Part shown: piece by piece, positions 45,183 through 57,100 of the stretch
Position numbering within the stretch: the first letter of the stretch is position 1
Layout: each line of letters begins with the position of its first letter
NCBI GenBank assembly: GCA_933207985.1
Contig: OW240916.1
Location: 291,685,514 to 291,749,513 of the forward strand
Reading direction: 5' to 3'
Length of the DNA: 64,000 nucleotides
Source: Pelobates cultripes
Taxonomy: Eukaryota; Chordata; Amphibia; Anura; Pelobatidae
Position numbers and translations under genes: made by a program
The notes under the pieces: generated by a model
The model's database searches: none
Told to the model about the DNA's origin: nothing
Seen by the model: only the letters and a program-made list of their open reading frames with translations

Positions 45183-48100
45183 GTCAGTGTGCCGGCAGCC
45201 CATAGCACCATGCTGGCACTGCCCGGGTCTACCCATTATACCCTGTAACCTGGCACTGCCCATAATACCCTCTAACCTGGCACTGCCCATAATACCCTCT
45301 AACCTGGCACTGCCCGGGTCTGCCCATAATACCCTCTAACCTGGCACTGCCCGGGTCTGCCCATAATACCCTCTAACCTGGCACTGCCCGGGTCTGCCCA
45401 TAATACCCTCTAACCTGGCACTGCCCGGGTCTACCCATTATACCCTGTAACCTGGCACTGCCCGGCTCTACCCATTATACCCTGTAACCTGGCACTGCCC
45501 GGCTCTACCCATTATACCCTGTAACCTGGCACTGCCCGGCTCTGCCCATTATACCCTGTAACCTGGCACTGCCCGGCTCTACCCATTATACCCTGTAACC
45601 TGGCACTGCCCGGCTCTACCCATTATACCCTGTAACCTGGCACTGCCCGGCTCTACCCATTATACCCTGTAACCTGGCACTGCCCGGCTCTACCCATTAT
45701 ACCCTGTAACCTGGCACTGCCCGGCTCTACCCATTATACCCTGTAACCTGGCACTGCCCGGCTCTGCCCATTATACCCTGTAACCTGGCACTGCCTGGGT
45801 CTACCCATTATACCCTGTAACCTGGCACTACCCATTATACCCTGTAACCTGGCACTGCCCGGGTCTGCCCATTATACCCTGTAACCTGGCACTGCCTGGG
45901 TCTGCCCATTATACCCTGTAACCTGGCACTACCCATAATACCCCCTAACCTGGCACTGCCTGGCTCTACCCATTATACCCTGTAACCTGGCACTGTCTGG
46001 CTCTGCCCATTATACCCTGTAACCTGGCACTGCCCGGGTCTGCCCAAAGTACCCTGTAACCTGGCACTGCCCATAATACCCCCTAACCTGGCACTGCCCG
46101 GGTCTGCCCATAATACCCTGTAACCTGGCACTACCCATAGTACCCTCTAACCTGGCACTGCCCGGGTCTGCCCATAATACCCTGTAACCTGGCACTGCCC
46201 GGCTCTACTCATTATACCCTGTAACCTGGCACTGCCCGGCTCTACTCATTATACCCTGTAACCTGGCACTGCCCGGCTCTACCCATTATACCCTGTAACC
46301 TGGCACTGCCCGGCTCTACCCATTATACCCTGTAACCTGGCACTTCCCCACCAGAATAAGCAAACCGTTCAGATTGCAAGTGTTATTTGTTTTTTTTAGT
46401 ATTTTTTTTTTTTTATTCTCCAACTACTGTGAATCTTGTGGGTTGTTTTTTTTTTTTTTACCACCAGCTTAATGTGTAGATTAAATCTCATCTTTAAGTT
46501 GCAAAATGTGATGCGCACACACAATGCTTATCGCAATGACTCTCCAACCGCATGGAGTTGGTCAGTTATTGATCAAGAGGCAGACCTAAAAAGCAAAATA
46601 TATGGCCCCTGACTCATTCCCACGCATGCTGCTTCTCATGTACCTCTCTATCTGTGCAATCCTATCCTTTCCCCAATATCTGCCTGTCTCCATTGGGATA
46701 GGATGCTAGGTAGTACCTTATGTTTTGCACATTGCAATGCCCATTTGTGGAGTACTGGGGTGGAAATGCACACGAAATGAGGCTTTATGTTGTATGCTAC
46801 TTATTTGCATCTGGCTCCGATGGAGCTTGAGCGTCTGCGGCAGTGAGCTCAGGAGGAAGTGGCTTGTTTGCATACAGCTAGTCTGGTAAGGAATTAGAAT
46901 TTCTGGTGTTTCCCCCTCTTTGTTTCCACTCCCATTGGAGGAACCCCAGAATTTCGTATGTCAGAAGGATCCTGTCATATACTAAAGGTTGGAATGAGGG
47001 GTCTTTTTGGATTACTGGACTGTGATACCTGTATTTTATTTTTATTTTTCTCTTTATTTATTTTGGCCTGTGTGGTTTGACATTTTAGGGACTGCACAAA
47101 CCAATGGTGTTTACATAATCTAGAAGTTGTGTAAAACCATAACTATCCTTGTATGTCAGTAGTTCCTGTGCCTTGCGTGCACAGTATTCTACATTAAAGG
47201 GACACTATAGTCACCTGAACAACTATAGCTTAATGTAGTTGTTCAGGTGAGATCTATAGCTCCCTGCAGGCAATCTAATGTAAACACTGTATTTTCAGAG
47301 AAAAAACAGTGTTTACGTTGATAGAAATACCTCTAGTGGCCGTCACCCTAAAAAGGCCATGTACACGTCATTAAAATACGTCTGACATGTGCAGGAGAGA
47401 GAGGGCACTGTGTGCGCGCCTTCTCTCTCCTGCCTGTCAGCAGAGGAGAGGGGGCGGGCAAAGACTGCAAGCTGAGCGGTCAGTCAGCTCACGGCCGCGC
47501 ATGCGCGGTAGTGCGCTCAGGACTTCATAGGACGGCAGTAATGCCGCCCTATGAAGTATATGCGCGTGTGCAGCGAAGCAATATAAATGAACTATCTCTG
47601 ATCTGTATTTTTGCACTTTTTACTTTTTTATATTTTGTTAAATTATCTCTTTTTGTTATCCATATCCCGTTTTTATATTGCATCAGTCTATAGAGATACA
47701 GAGTTCCACATACTGTGTTGCCAATATACATAGATACATTTATCTTTGACATTTCAAAGTATAATATTTGGAGCAGGCACCATCTACCCTACATTTCATT
47801 ATGGATAGAGATACTTGCTCTGTACATATATTGGCTGCATCCCGATCTAGTAATTTATTTCATTTTATTTTTGGTTTTTATTCTTTCTTTTCTTATTTTC
47901 TACTACCTTCAATATTCTCTCTTTTCCCTCTCTCTGGTTCTATCTATTTTTTTTTTCATTCATTTTTTTTTTTCTCATTCACTTTTTATCCACTATCCCT
48001 CACTGCAATTAAAGGCACAGTAATTATTTTTATCATAATTATTTTTCATTTTTACAATATAATTTTTTTTTTTTTTTTTTAATTGATTCTCCCACTTCAT

Positions 48101-51100
48101 TTTAATTCATCTCATACGATTTTTCACTTAATATATTTAAGCCGCCACTAGCCAACTCCTGGACTTTGCACACTATCTTTTTAGAGTGTTCCTATCTGCA
48201 TGGACCTTCTATGTTAGATACCTGAACTTACATACAAATGGCATCAGAGGGCAGTAGAGCCCCTAACGGGGAGAATGGTAACAAAGGTAAGTGAGCTCGG
48301 GCGAAGGAACGAGGGACTACCACTTCTCTTGAAGGAACATCTCCTCTTTAAAATGGAGAACAGGAATAGCTAGTGTGCAATCTCATCTCTTCCTAGTTGT
48401 CAGGATTACTACTTGATCCAGCACGTAGAATTGTCACACAGATGACTAATGGGTAACATATTACCGTGCCTTAGAATGGCCGGGCTAACGTACTAGAGAT
48501 TAGTCAAGATACTAGCCGAGGTCAGGGGACACAGAAAGGGACACAACGATAAAGGAAAGCCAGAAGTCGGGGATACCAGAATACAGGGAAGTCAAAAACA
48601 AAGCCAAAGTAAAAAAACAGAATATAACTGTTCAGGAACGCACTCTTGGACAACCACTAGGGAATCCATGACAGGGCATTGAGGAAAGGTAATTTTGAGT
48701 TTAAATTCACGTTTTTCCTTTCTGATTGGTCGAGATCGATCTTTGACTCCAAAACGTGCTCCTGCGTGACGTCATGTGCATACCGACGTCAAGGACGTGG
48801 GGGTATATTTTACCGTGGATCCGCAGCATGCTCCAAGTGTCAGTCACGCAGACGCACAGCCGCTGGTTGCAGAGACCGCACGATGCGGGAGTATGTTACA
48901 CTAGTGACGTGATGGTATTCCACATCCAGTAGTAGGATGCCCTGTGCATCCTTTTAGGGCACTAATTGTGGATGAGGAAGAAGCAGTGTTTATGTAGCAT
49001 ATCCTTTAATCTATTTCATTTGCTATCATAAAAATCATAGCCCACTTGATCGGCAAGTTTCACTGTAGATTAACCTCTCTCTCATATTACCTGAATACAC
49101 AATCTCAGATACAAAGGTTAAAGTGGAGTCAAAAGAAAATACTGGGCTCAAAAGATAAATATCCTATTAATCCCTCAGCGAGTCTACATGCATATCATAT
49201 TAAATTAATGCTTAACTCTAATTGACTGCCTAGTGCCACTATGAAGATTCCAAGCCCAATGACGTAACTGTCCCACGGTTATCTCGGCTTAATAAATGTA
49301 CCTGTACAGATAGTGGCTTGCAAGGTCCAGTGCAGATATCCGTGAAAACAAATTCCAGAGAAATAAGACCATTTTCACTCTGTCTTTAAGTTCTGTGTAA
49401 AATAAACAAGCTAACCGCAATGACAACAATTTAATCATATGTAACACAGTAAAGGAGTTTAAGCATGCGTGGGAAAGGCATAAGGCTATCCTAACTATAA
49501 GATAAGGCTAGGGACTAATGAAAGTATTTAGAAATTTGGGCAGACTAGATGGGCCGACTGGTTCTTATCTGCCGTCACATTCTATGTTTCTATGTTTCAC
49601 CAACCATAAAATGTTCTATGTTGAGCATGCAACTGTATACATTAGTCTAGGGGTAGGCAACCTATGACACTCTCTTATTTATGGACTACATCTCACCTGA
49701 TGCACTTACAGCCACATTGCTGGAAAAGCATTATGGGCGATGTGGTCTGCAACATCTGTAGTTCTGGAGGTTGCTTACCCCTGAAGTAGGAGTTCCCAAA
49801 AAGTAGACGCCCCCCCCTATCTTTTAGTTCTTAAAAAATCTAGTAATCTCTAAGCACACAATTTTAAGTTTTTTTTAATGGATTACTTCAGGTACAGAAA
49901 CTTGGTGAGTTATGGGGTTCTGGTGGCTGGTCAGGGTTTACATCTTGCACTTATGGTTGGATTTGTTTTGTTTTTTTCATTGTACTAGGTATTATGAGTA
50001 TATATTTGGATATTCAAAGCGGAAGAATGTTCCCATTAACAAAGAGTTGGGAGAACTACTTCAACTTCAGGTTATAATTACCTCTCGAGACAACGACTGC
50101 CATAAATATCCAAGCATCAGTTCGGATGAATCATGTAGGTATTACCAATACACTGCACTTTTCAGTCTGTATGTTTGTACCTGCAATCCACTTATATTTA
50201 TAATAATCACCACTCTGCGTTCTATAAATCCATAGCTGGAATTTATCATTTATTTAGCTGAACTCGTCATGGAATACCGTTAGGGGACAAATAATCTATC
50301 AGTTGTTTATGTCTTATTTGTCTTATCTTGTATCAAGGCTGAATTACTGACAGGGCAGTCTTTGGCCCAAAATGGTAGGTAGCTTACTGCCTGTAGTTGC
50401 AGAATAAGTGTATTTGGCTACAGGTGTCTTCGTTGAATTTGGAGATATACACAAATTTAAGAAACCTTTGTTTGCTTTGGGTACAGTGTTAGTGTTATTT
50501 ATGACTTATTTAAAAAAAAAAAAAAAAAAAAATGATAGAAAACACTTCAAATAATAACCAATTTGTGGTTAACAGTCAGGGATGGTCGGTGATTAAAAGG
50601 TGCAAACAAGGTCTATGCAATATACAACACCACAGCAGCAACACCAGTCCATACATTCACAAAAGCATGGGATCGAGAAATACCGAACCACATAACGGAG
50701 AGCCAATGGGCCCACATCTTCCGGGCACATAAGAACCTCTCACTGTGTGCCTCCCATATGGAAATCACACAGAAAATTTTGTACAGATGGTACCAGTGCG
50801 CCTTAAGAAAGGCAATCCAAACATACCAGACACATGCTGGCGCTGCCTAAGCGACAAGGGATCTATGCTACATATCTGGTGGTCGTGCCCGAAATTGAAG
50901 CAATTCTGGCTAGACATCACAACCACGATAAGGGAGACCACGGGGATCAACCTCCAGCAATCCCCCGAAATATACTTATTACAATTATTTCCAAAAGGCC
51001 TATGTAGAACCCACACATATCTCATATACCATATCATAGTAGCAGCCCTCCAAACTATTAGTAGACATTGGCGCGACCCAAACCCACCGAAAATGGCTCA

Positions 51101-54100
51101 ATGCACAACAGCATTACAGCTAACAAAACAATACGAACTAATGGCGCGGGAAAATACGGCACCAAAACCATTTATAGTGGCAGCCTGGGAGCTATGGGAG
51201 CAGCACATAGCAAGTACGTAGAGATGGGGCCAATACAGATTCACTCTTTAAGTACGAGACACATAAACCACTCCGACAGCTGAGACCATCCAAATGGGGA
51301 AAACCTGTTCAATAGACCACGTAATAAGAAACGTATGCACCCATGCAATGTACCTAAGAAAGGTATCAGGATATTGCACATACACAGAGCAACTATATAA
51401 GGTAACTGCAATTATACAGGAAATTAAATGACCTCTAGAGAACACTACCGCTTCTCCTGGACCCCCCCCCCCCTATTCTCCCTCTCTACCCTTATTTACA
51501 CCCCACCTTGGTTAAACTGTTAAACAATCAACAAGTTAGCAAGGAATGAGACAAGCATTATGTAACAGGACCGAATATGATGTATACCGATGTCTGTAAT
51601 TAATCCCTGTTGTACTCCACATGTGTCAATTTGTTGATATGGCAAAATGCAAAAAAAAAAAAAAGTGCAAACAAGGGGCCACACAGTAAGGGGGTTCGGT
51701 AAATGAACGGGGATATACGGACAGCCAAATGAAGGGAATAAAAGTATATTTGGGTACTCCATTCCACTAAAAGATCATGCTTCTGAAGTCGCGTTGCTCA
51801 ATTCTCTGCCTAAACACTTCCTTTAATGAGTCATCTAAAATGTATACTTTCTTTATTGCAAATATTTTATAATTTCTTCTCTTGCACTGTTAATAGCTTG
51901 CTAGGCCCTACAGGGGCTTACTGTGTGTATTTAAAGTTCAATTAACAGAGCAGGAGACAAATTTTAGGTTGAAAATTATAGTTTTGCTTTCATGCAGGCT
52001 GTGTCAGTCACAGCCAGGAATGGTGTGGCTAGGGCTGCATAAAGAGAAACAAGTGATTTAACTCCTAAATGGCAGAAAATTGAGAAGTGAGATTTCTGAG
52101 ACATTACCTATACACCAAAACTGCTTCATTAAGCTAAAGTTGTCTTGGTGACTATAAAGTCCCTTTACGTTCACGCTGCCTCTTCGGATAAAAAATACAA
52201 ATACTGACCATACGCTGCACTGAGCATGACTTTTGTTCTGGAGCTGTGGATATACAGTCAGCGTTTCTAGTCTGGAGGCTTCAATGTGTATTCTGTACAG
52301 ATTCAGAATACATTGCATTATTCATTGTGTTATTTGCAGTCATTCCATCTAATCTATTTTAACATCTGATTATTTTACGCTCCAGAGATGGTATACACCA
52401 TATATTCCATAACCTGACAGCTGGTATTTTTTTTTTTTTTCTTTCTGAAATAAATACTTGGTGCTTCCTATAATTGAATATTCATAATTGATTTTGTTTT
52501 TCTTTAGATAAATTAAATGTTAATGGCAGTGCTGCAGTTCTTCAAGCCAGTCAAGTGTGGGGTGCTCTGAGAGGTAATGTTGTTTACTCTTCTTATTTAA
52601 GAGTAGATCCTTCCTTCGCAGTGATCTATCATGCCTGTGTTTTTTTGTTTTGTTTTTTTTTGTGGTTTTTTGTTGTTTTTTTTTGTCCTTTCTAAGCCAT
52701 TCCAGTTTAGCGCAGTGTCCCTTTTACAATTACCAACTTGCTTTATTTCTCCACTGTACAGTGCGGCAGACTGTCATCGCTGTGTGAGTATACGCCTGTA
52801 TACTTACCTGTTGCTTATGAATAGATACAACTTATGCAACTAATATGCCCCTGTAGAAATTTGAGGTCCTGTGCCAAGGTTGCCTTTTGACTTTGTTCTA
52901 TCTAGACAAACTCAAATGTCAACAGCATATTTATAGAACTAACAAAAATGGGTATGTGCATGTCTTAACTTACTAAAAGCAGAATATAACTTGCCCTATA
53001 CAAAACATCAGCAAGGACATGGTCACGTTTAGTCTTTAAATTATACCTCTATAAGATGTGCACTTTTTTACTTTACTATATATGATAAACCTTTCCTTTG
53101 TCTTTTTGCTTATTCCACCTGTGTCCAAACTTACCTTTTTGAATTTTTTGTAAGTCTAGATTTATGTAATCAACTAAAGCATAAAATGTAATTTAAAAAT
53201 AAAATGAAAGCCGTGTTATTTGTTTCTCTCTAAACTTAACAGGTCTAGAGACTTTCAGTCAGTTGGTTGAACAAGATGACATTGGTTTGGTAAGTGTTTC
53301 ATAAGCAACCAAATGGTGTTCACTACTCTAAAACACAAAAAACAAACTGGATTTTGACTCTGAAAGTGCTAGTTCTTAATTATCTCGCCCCAATGTCTTG
53401 TCCTTGCGGTAGGTAGACTTTTTTTTTTTTTTTTTAAACAAACAAAAACTGTGCAGTAATGCGGTTCTGGGGAGGACATACTTTTGAGGGCTGCAATTTC
53501 AGCAGTTTGAGGGAACTCTCTTGGGGGTCCTAACACAATCTTGGGTGTCTTTTGTGAAGTTGGGCAGTACAGGTTTTCTCTCCTTTGACTGCAGGTTGGT
53601 ATTGGTTTTATTATACTGTATACTGCTTATATTGTTACCCGGTAGTGTTATGGTGTAATTCCCATCTTGCTGTTTATTCTGTTTTGTTGGTATGGTTAGA
53701 AGTATAAAGATAAGTGTAGTATTCACGCTCCATCCTTCACCATAGGCCTAGTGTTTGGCATGGAAATGGAAGCCATGTCTGAGAGAGGATTCTGTTTGGC
53801 TGTTATGAACATACAGGGTTATATACCAACGTGAGAAAGTGAATTTCAAATGTATCTGTGTTTAGTTTCCCTGTCTGCAGCCAGATTGTGAATTTAAAAC
53901 CACTCTGTGCCGTTAGGAGCTGAGTTGTCTACATGTGTTTGATAAGGAAGTGTCTTTGTGCAATGCATTAAGGAGGAAGGCTTATGGTGAAGTGCTGCTA
54001 TGGTCAAGGCTAGCAAAACTGAAAACCTATTAAATTTGCCGTCATTTTATTTTGCCTCCTGTATGCTTCCTCCCTTTATCTGGAATCTATGGCTTGGCTT

Positions 54101-57100
54101 CTAGATATATATCAATTCAATGTAATTGTGTTCCTGGCAAATTCGAAGGGGAAGGCATTGTATTCATTGTAGTGCTACCATGACACAGCCTAAAGAGAAG
54201 AGCCAGTCTGAATTGTTTTTTTTTTTTTTTGTGTTAGGATGAAGTTTTATACCTCATCAGACGCATTGTATGATACACTTGCCTTACAGGCATATTGCTG
54301 GTGTCTGATATATTTTACGTTGAGACTTGGTAACGTAGGTGTAACATGGCCTTTACAATGCACACCAAGTGTGCTCCAGTGTTAACGTAATGCGTGATAT
54401 ACACCTGGAAACAATGTGGAAGTACAAAAGACTGAGTTTTTCCACACCTGTGTGCAATTCCCATGCCTCTTCCACCCTTTCCTTTGCAGTTTCGCATAAA
54501 TTATACCCAAATATCTGATACACCGCGGTTTGCACACAGAGGGATTCTGCTGGATACATCCAGGCACTATCTTCCATTGAAGACCATCCTGTTAAACTTG
54601 GTGAGTTAATACAAGATTGTTGGCAGTGTCTCATGAAATGTTTTCTGACTGTAGTTATAACAGATCTTTGTGATGGGATATCTGCAATAGGTATTCACTG
54701 GGATACTCCAGACAAATACTGAGCATTGATTTAAAAATGGCGCTTGGGTTAGTCACTTTATTTTTCAATTTAAGGATACAAATCTAACGTCAAAATGGCT
54801 AAACTGGAAATACATCAGACTTCTTTCAATTCAGCAAGTAACCCTGAATCTTTGAAATGCTCTTCCTGCATGCTAGTAAAGGAAGACCTTTTGATGTTTC
54901 GGCTTTGCTCCATCCGATGTTTCTAACTTTTTTGCCTCTCAAAAAAAGAGGTGGTCATAACACTTTCTTAACAAATAAACTTAAAGCATAACTTTTATTA
55001 CTATATTAAATTAAAAAAAACAAATCGTTACAGCTACAAAACACCGTAAATACGTTTTTTTTGTTTTTAAATCTGACTGCCATTCTGGGGTCAAGAAGGA
55101 ATTTTTTTCCTAGCTTGTTGCAAAATTGTGCTTCAAACTGTGTGTGTTTGTGTGGTTTTTGGGGGGTTGCCTTCTTTTGGATCAACAGCAAAAAAAACAA
55201 ATGTGAGGAAGGCTGAACTTGATGGACGCAAGTCTCTTTTAAGCTATGTAACTCTGATGTAATGGTCCTCAAAAAAAATAAACTTAAATATAAACCAAAT
55301 ATTCTATCTTCCAAAAAACTGATCTGTAACGACTAAACGCTGTGTGCCTTCGAGGGTTACCAAAGCTTAGAAACAGGAGTGCTGAATCTGAATGTAAAAA
55401 TGGACATCTACACCAAAAATGGCCATGGAATCCATTTCTATGACTAATAATCGCAGTGGTGTCCTCATATTGCCAAAGCAGGGAATGGAGCCAAGCCCTG
55501 ATGTGCGTTTAGTCAGACTTAGCAAGCATACAGCTGGTGTTTGCCAGCTCCTTGCTTTGATTTCATTTGTAGCACAATGCAGGTTAACGCGCTGTTCAGA
55601 AGTAACTATTGGGAGTTATCTAAATCTGTATCTCGTAGAATTTGGGGGTGGGGGATGTCACAAACTTTAAAAATGAAGCGATATATGTGAGGGTCCCATT
55701 CACTTTATTGAGTTCTCCACTTTGAAGGCTTAGCACTTCCTTCTATATCACCAACACCATTTGCTCTGTTCAAGTGCTACTTGGCATATACTTTTGTTAT
55801 AGTGGGGGAAAAAAAAACTTGAATGTTGCATGAGATCTGTAAAAACCTTCCATTTAGATTGCTAAGGCACTGATAAATATGTAAATTGTGAGTGTGAATA
55901 TTTCTTACATAGGCCGTCCATCAAGTTCAGTCTTCCTCACATCTGTTTTTGCTGTTGATCCAAAAAAAAACAAAAACCCAGTTTGAAGCGCTTCTATTTT
56001 TACAACAAACTAGGGGGGAAATCATTTTTGACCCCAGAATGGCAGTCTGGTCTCTCCTTGGGTCAAAGCGTGCATAGTAGGAAAGCAATGGCTTTAAGAG
56101 GGGGTTCTGGATACCATCTTAAGAAACCAAAAATGAAATGTGTTGTCTCTTAAATCCGCCCTCCCCCACTCTCAATGCATTATATAGAGAATACATATAA
56201 TAGTATATATTAGCCATTTTTATTAGAGCAATGCAAAGTGCTTGACATTCTTACACTGATCCTTTGAGTGATGTATAGCTATTGCAGCCATTTTATAGTG
56301 ATTTATAGCCATATACTATAAACATGTTTTGTCACACTGTTATTGGCATTGTCACCCATAGTCCGTACATTATTTGATACATGTGTCTGAGTAAATTGCA
56401 GACTGATCATAGTGTGTGTTCATGTAACTTATTTCTCTTCTTGCCACAGGATGCCATGGCCTTTAACAAGATGAACGTTTTCCACTGGCATATTGTCGAC
56501 GACCAGTCTTTTCCTTATGAGAGTATTACTTTTCCTGACTTGAGTAAAAAGGTGAAAATCTTTGTAGTCTGTGCCATCCAAAATCAACACTGTGATGTTT
56601 TTATAATTTTATTTAGATTTCTGTATGTAATAGGAGGCTCATGATGGCATATCTTCTAATATAATCCCCTGAATACAAGCTTGTAGCATGGTGTGTTGGG
56701 TTTATTAATCTGTAGCTTTAATTCTTCACGCAAATTTTATAAATGTTGTTCCTAGGGAGCTTATAATCCGTTTACCCATATTTATACCTTCACTGATGTC
56801 CGACTGGTGATTGAATATGCTCGCCTACGAGGAATTAGAGTTGTTCCAGAATTTGATTCACCTGGACACACTGAGTCATGGGGTGCAGGTATGGTTTCCA
56901 TTCAATATTACATTTTTTTTATTTATTTTTTTTTTTTTGCTTGCTGGCTGTCTGGTAACTGCTTTATATAGACAAGGAATGTGTGGGCCTTATATTAATG
57001 CTCATGTTGCCAGTCATCTGTGCAATGGATGAGTCAGGTATAAGCATATGTATTTGTTACAAGGGAATGATTCCTTTTATCCCTCCCCCAGGGCAACCAG

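Noticed and set aside
45183..45339. Continuation of the exon 1 frame into the minisatellite
   Set aside because: A good donor GTCAGT lies at 45183 and the family's exon 2 sequence follows at 49989; read-through is repeat sequence.
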